64,000 bases of DNA from Gibbula magus (GCA_936450465.1 OW388296.1:30791638-30855637), one strand, 5' to 3'. Positions 49,134-61,085 are shown, numbered from the stretch's first letter. Notes: generated from the letters alone by a model not told the origin. A program made the numbers and translations.

Positions 49134-49450
49134 GTCGTAAATTTCAATTCCAGCAATGCTTTTGTTGTTGAATTCCAATGGCAATAATGTAACTTTTTTT
49201 GTCATAGATTTCAAATTATAGCAATGCTATTTTTGTTGTGTAATTCAGATCACTGCAGTTATATTGTACATTTCAAATTGGATCTAATAATGTAAGTTTA
49301 AATGTCAGCATGATGTAAGTTTCAAATCAAAGCAGTTTTATTGAAAATTTCCAATATGTTGCAATTGTGTTTTTGATGTCAATTTCAAATTGCAACTCTT
49401 GTCGTTCTTGTCATATATTCCAAATTGTGACAATGTTCTGTAGCATAGAT
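49134..49450. repeat. Degenerate short-period repeat
   Basis: Recurring TTTCAAATT, GCAATG and TTTTTGTTGT blocks roughly every 50-70 bp. Too diverged to fix a unit. Confidence 0.45.
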
Positions 49451-50514
49451 TCAGCTGAACTTAATTGGCTTTGTGTGTGTACATTTTTCTCAAGTGTATC
49501 GTAAATCACTTTTCCCATGTGTAAGCAGCTGACGCTAGGTTATGTATTCCATTATAATGACAGGTCGCCAAGTTCGGGATGCCATTGTCAAGGGAGAAAT
49601 TATATGTTGATGCCTAAAAGCATTCAGGTGTAAATCCATTTCATTGTTAAGCTGAATTATTACAATGAAAGGTTATTTCAAATTTTCCTCATCTTGTGCT
49701 TTTGTTGTCCTATCTAGTAAATATATAACCTGATATTAAAAAGCTATGTAATATAGTTATCAAAATTGGCATACTCAACAAACTGAACTAGCCACACAAA
49801 ACAAAAACTGTTATTATGAAGTGACCAACTTTATGTTCTCTCTTGCTCCAGTTTGATAATGTTCTTAGTTGATAGCATCAACGTTTTGTGTTACGTTGTG
49901 TGAATGTTCAGGAAAATGATCCGTTCAGTTAATATTTTCTCCATCAAAGATGAGTCAATTAATGTTATAAACCTGAACCAACTGTTATTGTCACACAATA
50001 TAGTTTGAAAGTCTTTAAGTTGATGAGTCAATATTTGATTCAGTAACACAACTTTTTATTAGTCTATCAGTTTTTAGCATAGTCCAAGCAGTGAAGTCAC
50101 AGAAAAAGCATTGAAATGTGGCAAGGGAGGTAACAGGGGCTTGTCACTCACCCAGCATAGTTTCTGCCTTAAACAGGAAGTGCTTGAAAACTTGGAGTAG
50201 TACATTACGTTGTGAATCATTTGTGCAGAAAGGTCTGCAGATTAATTATAAAATGAACATACAACCGATTTGAAACGTAAATATATATTCAAGTGAAATG
50301 ATCTTGTTGCGCCTTTAACTTAATTGCTTGTTTATTCAATGAGGTTTGTTTTTCAGTAGAATAATTTTGCTTACAGGCAATTGTAGGTGTGGAAGGGTCA
50401 AGATGTGGATTGATTGAGTGGATATGAAAATAAATTTAATTATACATTTTCTTGAAAATATTTAAGGAGGCTGATGAGAAATTAAAAAAAGATTGTGTAC
50501 TTCTTGACTGTGCC

Positions 50515-50660
50515 AAGTGTTTTTTGGTTTGGATCAAGATGTATATGATTTGATTCCTTATACAGAACTGTCTACATGCAGTTAGGTTTTGGGGTTACGG
50601 TGAAAAACAATTCAGTGCAGTATTATTATCAATGGTTTTCTAGTTCCAGCTGATACGACA
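50515..50660 (+). mobile_element. Degenerate SINE
   Basis: GTTTGGATCAAGATG, GAACTGTCTACATGCAGTTA, CAATTCAGTGCAGTATTATT and TTCTAGTTCCAGCTGATA in SINE order. Confidence 0.6.
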
Positions 50661-51099
50661 AATGTCTTTTATTTATAGTTAAAATAATGTTGTGGCATTT
50701 AAGCCCACCAGAACTAAATTCTTAAAAATTTTAAATTGAGATTTTTTTGTGTTGCTGTGTGAATTATGTCTGACTTCAGCTGAGTGATTGATCACGCTCA
50801 TCTGGGGTAATATGTGAAAGATTTGAAACTCTCTGGGGCGGGTCTAGCACCTGACACGTGATCAATATATCCATGAATGTGATTAATTTGTACATATTGA
50901 TAGTTTTTTATATCAGCAATCTGAGTGATGAAAATTGTAGAACACATAGTTTACAGCAACAATGTAATTCAATTCGGACCAGCTAATGGGTCATTATGGT
51001 AAACTTTTGCATTTCTCTAATGTTTAAAGTATCTTCATAAAGTTAGAACAGACACTAGGCTTTCAGAGGGCGAAAAAGATTTTTAAATATCGGTCCTGA

Positions 51100-51149
51100 C
51101 CCTCCCTCCCTCCCTCCCTCTCCCTCTCCCTCCCTCCCTCCCTCCCTCC
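51100..51149. repeat. (CCCT)n polypyrimidine tract
   Basis: Fifty bases of CCCT units with two CCCTCT interruptions, 336 bp before the exon 4 start. The complementary strand has more than four GGG runs separated by single bases, a G-quadruplex pattern. Confidence 0.9.
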
Positions 51150-51324
51150 AATATGGGCTTGGCAGGCAGTTTCCTGAAAACCTTTAAACAACCCCCTCCA
51201 CCTCTAAAATCATCAAATGACTTCTTCTCCAAACCTATTTGAAAGATGAATTTGATGTTTAAGTGAGCTTGGACTTACAGATGTTGTAACCCCTGTTATA
51301 TTACCATGCTGTATCATCAATGTT

Positions 51325-51450
51325 GACAAGTTCCAGGACATTCACATGTTTCACTGCAATGCAAAGTCACACTTGTATTGCAAGCTTTTTTCTTGTAATC
51401 ATAATTGTAGCAAGGATAGACCTTGAGAGCTGCATCAAACCCTAAATAAG
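51325..51450 (+). mobile_element. Degenerate SINE tail
   Basis: AAGTTCCAGGACATTCACAT, TTTCACTGCAATGCAAAGTC and CCTTGAGAGCTGCATCAAAC match the SINE 3' domain, ending about 35 bp before exon 4. Confidence 0.6.
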
Positions 51451-51484
51451 CCCCTGTATTATTTTTTGTTGTTGTGTGTTTTAG

Positions 51485-51642
51485 GAAGATGTCAGCCAGT
51501 TTTTTTCCCTGTCCGGCAACGCAGACGAAGGGGAACTATCTCCAGAGGTTGCCACCCTGATGAAGAGACTGTGGAAGGATCAGGGAGTGCAGGCGTGCTT
51601 CGGCCGGTCGCGGGAATATCAGCTCAATGATTCAGCAGAATA
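51485..51642 (+). CDS. GNAI: G-protein alpha-i subunit, exon 4 (helical domain)
   Basis: The exon encodes about 52 residues from [18 protein letters not shown] through [20 protein letters not shown] to YQLNDSAEY, the alphaB-alphaF part of the helical domain that lids the nucleotide pocket. The [21 protein letters not shown] core is diagnostic of the Gi/o group. The acceptor is TTTTAG at 51479-51484 and the donor is GTATGC at 51643. Length 158 bp and the split Tyr codon match vertebrate GNAI exon 4. The preceding intron is about 16 kb and full of transposons; the following one is only 400 bp. Confidence 0.97.
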
Positions 51643-52042
51643 GTATGCCACTTACTGTATTAATTGATTGTGATTAATTGGAATTAAAATAATAATAATA
51701 ATAATAATGTCATTTAGTTGCAAGGTCATTTGTAAATGTCCAATACAAAAATGTTATTTTTCATATTGTTTTTTCAATCAAGGGTTTTTATTTTGAAAGT
51801 TGAAATGTTTTGTTTCTGTATCTAGTTTCTTGTTTCATGTTGGTGAAAGGGAGACAACCCTCAAAGCTTAACAAAGGACATTCAATATTTTTTTTGATTG
51901 AAAATAAGTGTTTCATATTTTTTTGAAAATTAACTACATATACAAAATTATGTTTTTTATGACTATTCAGAATTATACATATGTGGGTGATAACATTTTT
52001 GAAAAAAATTCATTTTGAACGATTTAATTTGGATGTTTTCAG

Positions 52043-52171
52043 CTACCTGAATGCTTTGGACCGAATCTCAAACCCCGGCTACATTCCAACAGAACAAGAC
52101 GTCCTGAGAACCAGAGTGAAGACAACCGGCATTGTAGAAACACACTTCACATTTAAAGATCTACATTTTAA
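52043..52171 (+). CDS. GNAI: G-protein alpha-i subunit, exon 5 (switch I)
   Basis: Encodes [20 protein letters not shown] then [20 protein letters not shown] and HFK. It contains switch I: the catalytic Arg (R178 in GNAI1 numbering, cholera-toxin-type site in Gs) and the Mg-binding Thr in [15 protein letters not shown] is Gi type; Go usually reads TFKNLHFR. The acceptor TTTTCAG ends at 52042 and the donor GTAAGT starts at 52172. Length 129 bp is identical to the vertebrate exon. The intron that follows is 2.8 kb and carries a 657 bp TIR element and a SINE. Confidence 0.97.
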
Positions 52172-52377
52172 GTAAGTACAATAGTTTTAATATATTTCTG
52201 ATATGGAATATAGGTAAGATTTAGCAATAATCAACACTTCAGTGTCAATTCATTCTGACTGGCAAATTAATAGGAATCACAATTTGTAAACAAGGAAAAT
52301 ATCTCTGATTGACAACTGGCTGAAGACTGGCCATTCTTCTGGAATATTTGGGATGCACAGTCAAAGGTTAATGTGGA

Positions 52378-53034
52378 AATAAACTGGCAGGCAAAAGAAA
52401 GTAAACCCCTTTTTTTAAATCTCTATACTTAAAAAACTAAATATGGTAGAAGTTTGAGATAAGGTACATTTGATAGTTCATTCATTTCGAAAAACGTCAA
52501 AATCCTAAACTTTAATGTTTAATTAGCCAGTTTGGCACACAAGAAATCCAAAAGATGTAGGGGTAAAAAACACAACCAAAACACGTTAATTTTAATTCTT
52601 TCTTGTCAAATGTCTCCCCAACTCGGCTGTAATTTGACAACACATTTACATTTGAAGTGCAGGAACAACGGCGATTCTTGTAGCTTTGGTATCCATTGCC
52701 AAACTTTTGTCAAATTTCAGAAGTTATTCGAGTGTTTCTGGTGTTCCTTTTGACGGGTTTTAGGTGTGTTTTTCACAGATGGGATGGCCAACATTAATAA
52801 TGTGTAGCAATTTTACCTATGAGTCACGTGACTTAACACCAGTATGAAGGTCACGTGATTATCAATATGTTCCAATTTTCTCCAAAATGTGTTAATCTGG
52901 TTTAAGTTCAACTTTAAAAAACAAAAGTTAATGTTTAGGCCTTGTGTATCCCATGCTTACTGTCAAAATCAATAATATTCATTTTCCATAATTTCATGTT
53001 AAAAAGTGTATACTTTCTTTTGCCTGTCAGTTTA
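52378..53034. mobile_element. 657 bp TA-flanked TIR element in intron 5
   Basis: AAATAAACTGGCAGGCAAAA then GAAAGTA at the left and TACTTTCTTTTGCCTGTCAG then TTTATTT at the right, TA at both termini. Tc1/mariner-like by ends (inference). Encloses a 73-codon + strand open frame (52532-52753) without recognised homology. Confidence 0.82.
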
Positions 53035-53603
53035 TTTCAAATATGCCAATCATATCCTTTGTGTATGAGTTGAGATTACTGTAAGTCAGTCATCAAGGAA
53101 AGGTTTCACAATAATGTATTACTTCCTCATGAATCATTTGTCAAACAGAAATAGAAAGAAAGGAAATTACTTGAAAGAAGACCTTTAACCAAATACAGTA
53201 AAAGTTAAATCATATTGTGCCTAATGCTGGTATTTTATGAATGCTTCAAATTAATAAATTTAGTAAAATGATTGAAATAAATTTGACCTGTCTGCATTAA
53301 GATTTAAAGACAATCAAGTGTTGCTTTGTTACTGTAATTGCAACTTGTGTGACAGAAGGAATATATCTTAGCAAATATGGGACCTTATGTTGATATTTTA
53401 TGACTGCTTCAAAGGAAATTCAAGCTAATGAAAAACTTTGCCATTGCGTGAACAAGATTAGCCAAAACTGTACCTCTTGCTCTGTTGATTTCAATGGCAG
53501 AAAGAAAAAACACTCAGGGCAAAGTTTTCAGATCACGGGTTATTGTACAGGTCTTCTTTCATATTAAATACGAATGCATCCTTATTTTGAATATAACTTC
53601 CTC

Positions 53604-53660
53604 TTATTTTTTTATTTTTTAATTTTTTAATTTTTTAATTTTTTTGGGGTAACATAATTT
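53604..53660 (-). repeat. A-rich tail-like tract (minus strand)
   Basis: Read on the minus strand, CTCAATAAAAATTATGTTAC is followed by runs AAAAAAATT repeated: an AATAAA hexamer plus decaying poly(A). It could be the 3' end of an old minus-strand retrocopy covering about 53650-54050. Confidence 0.4.
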
Positions 53661-54483
53661 TTATTGAGTGAAACATTAAATGGCAGTGCACACTCAAATG
53701 CATGAACACATACAAAACATTGTACAGTTGGATACTTGCAAAACCTGACAAGGACCAATAACACAACATTGAATTATAGATTATGAATACTCTTTGGTTT
53801 TCTTTGATACAAAATGGCATGACCTATTATCTACTGTCATTTATCAATTATTTATGAAGAACTGAATTGCACTCAAATTTAATGGTAATAAATCGATAAT
53901 AAATCGATAATTCAATATTTGTTGTGCCTACATCAAAACTACATAACATGATGTTAACATGTTTAAAAGCAGTTTCATATTACAAAACATTGATAATATA
54001 ATGTAATATTAGACAATGTAATAAGATAGGCCTGTATAATACTGTGGCGGTTTTGTAAACATCCATAGCTTAAATGTTATAATAAGTTATAATGCTCATT
54101 GACGGGTCATGCTGAAAATTCACTGAATGAAGAATAACAAAACCCAACTCTCTATGACAACTAATGGTATATACTGACTTGTATCGTGACTGTTATTAGG
54201 ATGAAAGAAATTATGTAAAAGTCCTTTATAAGAATATTTTCAATGGAGCTAATTGGTGAGTTGGTGACCAGTTTCTAGAAATTAAGTATGATTGTTCTCA
54301 ATTTGTCAGATTTATTATTCTCCTTTATTAGATATATACGATATATTTGCTGCAATGGTTCAACTATTCAATTTAGTTTTACTTCCGGTACACCTCATTC
54401 AATATCTGTCTGGAATTTTGTAAACCTCTTTTGAAAACTTAGCAATATACCTTTTCTGACGGTAGTAGAGTTCTTTTATATAG

Positions 54484-54793
54484 GGGCGGGATAGCGCAGT
54501 GGTTAGCGCATTCAGCTTCGGATCAAGAGGTCCAGGGTTCGAATCCCGCCAGGGGCACGGCAACTTTGCCTGCAGTAGAGAACTGTTCTACACGCAGTAT
54601 GGTTTGGGGGCAATGCTATACTGAATTTCAGCGTAGTACCACCCATGGTTCGCTAGTTCCAGCGGATACTCGCAGGTTTCACCGCAATGCATAGCCACAT
54701 GGCGTTGCGGGCTTTCTCCCTGCCATAATACTAGCAGCCACGAAATAAGTGAAATACTCTTGAAAGCGGCGTTAAACCCCAACTCACCTCACC
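54484..54793 (+). mobile_element. tRNA-derived SINE in intron 5
   Basis: Complete family member, close to the apparent consensus. TCTTTTATATAG (54472-54483) and TCTTTTCTATAG (54794-54805) flank it. Confidence 0.94.
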
Positions 54794-54981
54794 TCTTTTC
54801 TATAGCTGGACATCAACATTCAATGTCACTGTCAGGATCCTACTAAATGAAAGAGGAACGATATGTATAGGGAAGAGAAAGTAAAAGAAATTGATAAGAA
54901 ATACTTGTTTGATGAATATAAGCTCGGGAAGTTTTTTAGTTTATCCATTACATGTACTGATGTATATGGTTTTCTTTGCAG

Positions 54982-55111
54982 GATGTTTGACGTGGGAGGT
55001 CAAAGGTCGGAGAGGAAGAAGTGGATTCATTGCTTTGAGGGAGTAACAGCAATCATTTTCATCGTAGCCATGAGCGAGTATGATTTGACGTTAGCGGAGG
55101 ACCAGGAAATG
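54982..55111 (+). CDS. GNAI: G-protein alpha-i subunit, exon 6 (switch II and III)
   Basis: Encodes [20 protein letters not shown] then [20 protein letters not shown] and QEM. DVGGQ is the G3/switch II motif with the catalytic Gln (Q204 in GNAI1), and the AEDQEM region is switch III. The acceptor TTTGCAG ends at 54981 and the donor is GTATGC at 55112. Length 130 bp equals the vertebrate exon. The open frame runs on into both flanking introns, but homology stops exactly at the splice sites. A full-length SINE ends about 190 bp upstream of the acceptor. Confidence 0.97.
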
Positions 55112-55201
55112 GTATGCATTTCTAACAGACTGTCCATATTTTCCCTATTTTTTTTATCTTGTTACTTGATTTTTCTTGTCAACCAAAATATGTATATCCA
55201 T

Positions 55202-55420
55202 CAGGGGTCGAAATTAACCTTTTTAATGCGGTAGCCATTCGGACTAGTGCATTTCTAAAAGTACTAGCCCAGACTTATTCCAGCTAGCCAACTGTATCTC
55301 CATGATCATTTCACCTCAAATTTTAACTAGTCCTTTGGACTACCAGTTCTTACACTCTACTAGCCCAGCTTCTTTTTCACTAGCCATGGGCTACCGGACT
55401 AGTGCTAATTTCGAACCCTG
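55202..55420. mobile_element. CAGGGG-ended short TIR element in intron 6
   Basis: CAGGGGTCGAAATTAACC left, GCTAATTTCGAACCCTG right, TCCAT on both sides (5 bp duplication). Interior repeats of ACTAG and AGCTAGCC. Same family as 9048. Confidence 0.85.
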
Positions 55421-55440
55421 TCCATACTTAGTTGTTTATT

Positions 55441-56298
<858 letters not shown>

Positions 56299-56409
56299 TC
56301 GGATCAAGAGGTCTGCGGTTTGAATCCCGCTTGGCACTTTATCTGCTTTGGAGAACTGTTCTACAGGTTTTGGGACAATGGTACACTGAATTTCAGCGCA
56401 GTACCACCC

Positions 56410-56612
56410 CAACTTCCCTAGGCATGGTGTACCTCTTACCAGTCACAATTACTGGCTGATTTAAGCTTTGCAGTATTTCCCTCGCTTTTTTGTGCTAAGA
56501 TCGCTACACTTGAAAAGCATAGTTGGCTCTGAATCCCTGGCACGGGATCCTTATGGACATACTGCAAACCTTAAATCAGCCAATATTGAAACTGGCAAGA
56601 GGTTTGCCTTGC
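56410..56612. mobile_element. Mutator-like palindromic MITE nested in SINE
   Basis: Left CAACTTCCCTAGGCATGG and ATTACTGGCTGATTTAAGC, right mirror CTTAAATCAGCCAATATTGA and GGCAAGAGGTTTGCCTTGC; the outer right end is truncated. GTACCACCC (56401-56409) and GTACTACCC (56613-56621) flank it. Confidence 0.85.
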
Positions 56613-57035
56613 GTACTACCCATGGTTTGGCAGTTCCAGCTGATACTTTCAGGTTTCACCACAATGCAAAGCTATGATTGAGTTGCGGGCTTTCTCCCTG
56701 CAATAATACTAGCAGCCGTGAAATACTTTAGAAAGCAGCGTTAAAGCCCAAATCACCTCACCTCACCTTATTCAGTAGTGGGGACTGTAGGCCGAGGGTA
56801 CAACATTCATACACAGGTTTTAAACGTGTGAAAGTAAAGGTAAAAAACTGTACAGAATATAAGTATTTCACAGAGCAATTAATCAATAGCAAAACAATTC
56901 ACAAATGACAGATCATCAGATAATGTTTAGCAATATAATATCTATTAACGCAGTAAAAAATCTACAGTTTACATCAGTACATTAACGACAGTGAAGAGTT
57001 ATCTCGTTACCTCGTCTACCTATGCTTATAACATA

Positions 57036-58703
57036 CCGTAGTGTCGCAGGTATTAGACCATATTTGAGCCTAAGACCACCCCCACTTTTCTGAGGCTTGT
57101 CTTGGTTGGGGTTATTCTCTTGTTATAGCCCACCCCCCATTTTGCCAGATGTTCAATGGTCAAACTATTCATGCACAGATTCGATTTCTCGGACATACAA
57201 TAAAGTTTGATTTGTCATGTTATATCGTGTTGTGTTTTGTTTTCAATATTCTTATTTTGAAAGTTATGGTTTATATTTTAATAATTGCATATTTGTACTT
57301 ATTTTGACAGCTTATCGTATGTATTTTATTAATTGCATACATTACATATATCTATAATAGCATTTGTAACTCTTGTGTCTAAATACTTCGATTCGAACCA
57401 GGAAGTAAGCATCGTATGTCTATGAGTCGCCAAATATATCAGCCAATGAGATTTTGAATCGATGACACACCCTTTTATCCACCAATGAGAGTTCGCATAA
57501 GTAATTAGCCATTCGTTCCGACGCAATATTGTGCCATCTGTTTCGTTATATTCTGCACTCATTCTTGAATAATCGACTTTCAAAGTGAAAACATTTTGTT
57601 GATTTTTTGTCAACATCACAACACAGCTTACTGTTATCATTTTAATTCATGGCACACAATTTTTTAACTCAAAGGCAATAACAAATTTCACAGAAAAAGT
57701 AACTAGAGTATCATGGCTTCGCTGATCGTAGCTACTCACCTGAAAAACAAACAAGATGTATTTGTGCGTTAAATGAATATAGTTACGATTTTATAAACAT
57801 AATTACATAAATAAATATCGTGTTTATGTTATGTTATGAAGTAAAACATCAAAACAATATCCTAAACAACATGATGTAGACTAGTGACAGATCGTGTGTG
57901 TGAGAGAGTGACACTACGCTTGCAGGAAGGGAATTCCGTAATGACGATAGTCTGCTCTGATTGGTCGAGACTAATATAACAACCAATCATATTGTACTTC
58001 CTTTGAAAAAAAGGCATTTCAGTCGGCATGCATTGACGCTTCCAACACTGATTTGTAAATAGTTCGTTAGCAAATTACGATATTTGTTCTGGAATTTATG
58101 ACTAAATAACGTACATAAACATTATTGACAACATCTAATTAAGCTATGTAATGATGAATATCAAATCGGGACGTGTAACTTACATCGATGTTTGATGACG
58201 TGAGTAGCTAAATTTTATTCCCAACATTTAATTTTTTCTGAACTATTTTGTCAGCTACGTACACAACTATCAACAACCAACTCAAGAATGTTATCGTTTT
58301 TATTCATTGTACACCATTTTAAAACCAAACACATGGCATATAAAATTCATAAATAACAAATTTAATGGCAATGATTTCATGTTTTTTGCAGTCGCCGATC
58401 ATAGAATTCTGAAAAACAAAAATGATGTTTAAGTGCATAATATAATTATCATATATAACAATTTTTAACATGAATGAATATTAATAATATCATGTTTATG
58501 TTTAAAAGACTTAAAACATCAAAGTACAATATTCTTTATGCCGGTAACATGCCTTGACTATTTGTGTTAGTTACGAGCCGCCATCTTGGATTGAGTCAAT
58601 TCGGTCTCATGAGTTGGGGTCTTTCTCGGTAACTAGACCACCCCCATGTTTTCAAGATGTTTGTTTGCCGAGCCCCCTGTTCTTATACCCGCGACACTAC
58701 GGT
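57036..58703. mobile_element. 1.67 kb TA-flanked pogo-like element in intron 7
   Basis: Left TACCGTAGTGTCGCAGGTAT, right inverted TACCGTAGTGTCGCGGGTAT. Sub-terminal CCTAAGACCACCCCCACTTT, GGTTATAGCCCACCCCCC and CCCCCATGTTTTCAAGATG are shared with 5246. The interior holds two CCAAT-type stretches, paired near-repeats (CAATGATTTCATGT; AATATCATGTTTATG) and a 103-codon minus-strand open frame (57329-57640) with no recognised transposase motif. Confidence 0.85.
58577..58589 (-). promoter_or_regulatory. YY1 consensus site inside pogo-like element
   Basis: Minus-strand CCAAGATGGCGGC is a perfect YY1 consensus. Its role is unknown. Confidence 0.4.
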
Positions 58704-59075
58704 ACCTGCTAACAAGTCACAGACACCCAATTCCAGACAATTGACGTAATTGGTAATAAAAACTCCTGCAGTGACAGTGAAGCAAAGTGTAACTTGTTAG
58801 CACACACGCTAATCAGCACTGGTAGATAAATCTGATCTTATATTTATCCTCGACACGGTGTCCCTTTAAACTAGGCTGATAGCTGGTTCGCATGATCATG
58901 TGACCAGTTAAGCCGGCCCATTGACAGAATTGAATGCACTGGGTGATATTGCATATTTACGATACTTTCCACATGCCACAATCTTAAGCCACTCAAAGAA
59001 AACTTCCATTATTCATCTGTCAGCCGATATCGGCCACTTCAAAAGGAATGTGACTGTCTGGGTGACCGGTTACCC

Positions 59076-59521
59076 AGTCTGATCAAAATTGACGGTTTTC
59101 CGTGGAATAAAAATTGCAAAATAGTGCATCTACCGGGATACGAACTCAAATCAGTCGTAAGTTCCACGCCTAACCGTCTGATAACAGCCGGTAAACTTGC
59201 GTGTTCGAGCGCAATTCAGGTAGCCAATCAAAAGACGCCCAACAAATGCTTTCGGTGCGAGAAGCTAGGGGCAGATAACTCCAAACAGTTATCCTTTGGT
59301 CGGTTCTGAATGCTTTCAAAACAGTGACCGTTTAAAAACTACGTTGTGATTGGTCAGCTATTTGACTGGGCTTTGGCTGTGCTAAACTGGTTCGGAACAT
59401 TCACCTATAATGGGTGTTCTCAGACCTTGTGGAGAGGAATCTACAGAACCTGTTCGTATCAAGGTAGATGCATAATTTTGCAAATTTTATTCCTTGGAAC
59501 AAGGTCGATTTTAATCAGACT
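59076..59521. mobile_element. TIR element family B, copy 2 (446 bp)
   Basis: AGTCTGATCAAAATTGACGG left, GGTCGATTTTAATCAGACT right, with long sub-terminal inversion (CATCTACCGGGATACGAAC / GTTCGTATCAAGGTAGATG). Ends 100 bp before exon 8. Confidence 0.9.
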
Positions 59522-59590
59522 GCCGGGTTCCCAGCTACTCAGCTAGTAAAGCAAATAGAGCATACCCTCTGTCTCTCCTTGTTTTGATGA

Positions 59591-59812
<222 letters not shown>

Positions 59813-59816
59813 GCAT
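59813..59816 (+). promoter_or_regulatory. 3'UTR start and splice donor after the stop
   Basis: Four bases after TAA there is a perfect GTATGT donor (59817-59822). A strong acceptor, TTCTCTCCCCATTTCAG, ends at 60040. The UTR therefore probably contains an intron of 224 bp directly after the stop. Vertebrate GNAI genes, as I recall, also carry a separate non-coding last exon. The intron is inferred, not proven. Confidence 0.6.
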
Positions 59817-60202
59817 GTATGTATTCTCCTTTGCAAGTATTAATGTTTAATTCAGCATCCACTTCTCGTTAAAAATGTATATGCAATTTGGTGTTTTAGC
59901 AAACAGGATAGGGTTTTGCCTTTAAAAAATTTAGCTCTTGCTTTAATTTGTGAAGGAGACTGTTATCACAGACATTGATTATAATATGCAGTGATTCAGG
60001 AGATAATTTTCTTGTTAACAATTTTCTCTCCCCATTTCAGGGTGTGACAACTTCCGATCTGTCTTCATGGAACTTCACTGCTTCCTGTCAATCGTGTGAA
60101 AGTCGGACAGCTCTATCGTAACACAACGCCATCTTATTATAAAGGAGCTCCATGTCTTGACATCTTTTTCATCTGAAGGCATTTTGTGACATTGTTGATT
60201 GT

Positions 60203-60241
60203 GACGCTATCGGACGCTATCGGACGCTATCGGACGCTGTC
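60203..60241 (+). repeat. 10 bp tandem repeat in predicted 3'UTR
   Basis: The unit GACGCTATCG is repeated about four times, the last diverging (GACGCTGTC). It lies in the predicted non-coding last exon. Confidence 0.8.
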
Positions 60242-60636
60242 AATGTGCTGGATACGATGTTCACTCTGACCGCCACGTCCGGGCAAACTGCCACACGGAC
60301 AAATTTTCTTTGACATTGTGGAGATCATCAAGAATTTGCTTCATATTTTCTCAATCCATGTCGACAATCAACACAATGTTGCGGACTGGATTAATCGACT
60401 TTACTCAAGATGTCTTTTCGCTCGATTGCATTGAAGTTGTGTCCCATGCAAACACATTTCTGCATGGTATTACTAAATGGAGTCTGACAGTGTACTTTTG
60501 TTGGCTTTTATAAAAGCTCTGGACATTGTCAAACCAACACAATTTTATGGTATTGTAACCAGAGTTTTATGAAAATCATGATTTTATTTCATAGCAGAAA
60601 AGAAGGAATCAAATTTGTTGGGAAATCTGAAATCAA

Positions 60637-60642
60637 AATAAA
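60637..60642 (+). terminator. Polyadenylation signal AATAAA (proximal)
   Basis: Canonical hexamer about 825 bp after the stop codon, in A/T-rich sequence. It is a candidate cleavage signal for the G-protein transcript. Confidence 0.4.
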
Positions 60643-61064
60643 CAAAATATTTCTTTGGTATCCAAAATTTATTAGCTCATTGTTGAACCATTATCTTTGC
60701 ATTTTACATTTTAAAGAAATGTAAATCAAACTTGTTTGATATCCACGTTGGTTTTGATGACCATTTTATCACTTGACATTCATTGTTTCAAACTTAATTA
60801 GTGCAATCACGATTATGTACTGTATATACTTCTAGCTGCTTTGTAAATTCAGCTTTATCAAAGTAAGATTAAAAGCTTCTGTCCCTGCATCACTGAAAGT
60901 ATCTAACCGTCAACATTTAGTAGAATTGGTCAGTTACTGGTTCAATTGTCATTGATTTTGGATTCACATAATTCATCATTTTATCTACTAAAATGTGGTC
61001 AGCCTTGTTGATTTCACAGATTTGCACAGCTTTAGACCTTATTTAAGATTAAGTCTCTGTAGTT

Positions 61065-61070
61065 AATAAA
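61065..61070 (+). terminator. Polyadenylation signal AATAAA (distal)
   Basis: Second canonical hexamer downstream of the stop codon, within TTAATAAAGTT. It is an alternative end for the transcript. Confidence 0.35.
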
Positions 61071-61085
61071 GTTAAGAAATGCTTT

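Larger units (their letters stand above)
35530..51484 (+). other. GNAI intron 3
   Basis: A GT-AG intron of about 16 kb between two conserved coding exons. It holds three TTAA MITEs, a second TTAA element, many SINEs, a polypyrimidine tract and long AT-rich stretches. No additional exon with recognisable homology was found inside it. Confidence 0.9.
60041..61085 (+). other. Predicted 3'UTR exon of GNAI
   Basis: Starts after the acceptor at 60040 and contains no long open frame or recognised repeat except a 10 bp tandem repeat (60203-60241). AATAAA hexamers occur at 60637-60642 and 61065-61070, either of which could end the transcript. The 3' boundary is a guess. Confidence 0.45.

Noticed and set aside
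3170..54782. Recurring minus-strand open frames of about 65 codons containing HVAMHCGETCEHRLELANHG and [17 protein letters not shown]
   Set aside because: They occur only inside + strand SINE copies and are the antisense reading of the SINE body. Similarity between them reflects repeat copy number, not a protein family.
54863..55234. 123-codon open frame presented as one protein
   Set aside because: Only 54982-55111 is coding. The flanks read through intron sequence beyond good splice sites.
57329..57640. 103-codon minus-strand frame as a transposase
   Set aside because: No DDE/D or helix-turn-helix pattern could be seen. Kept only as an open question within the pogo-like element.
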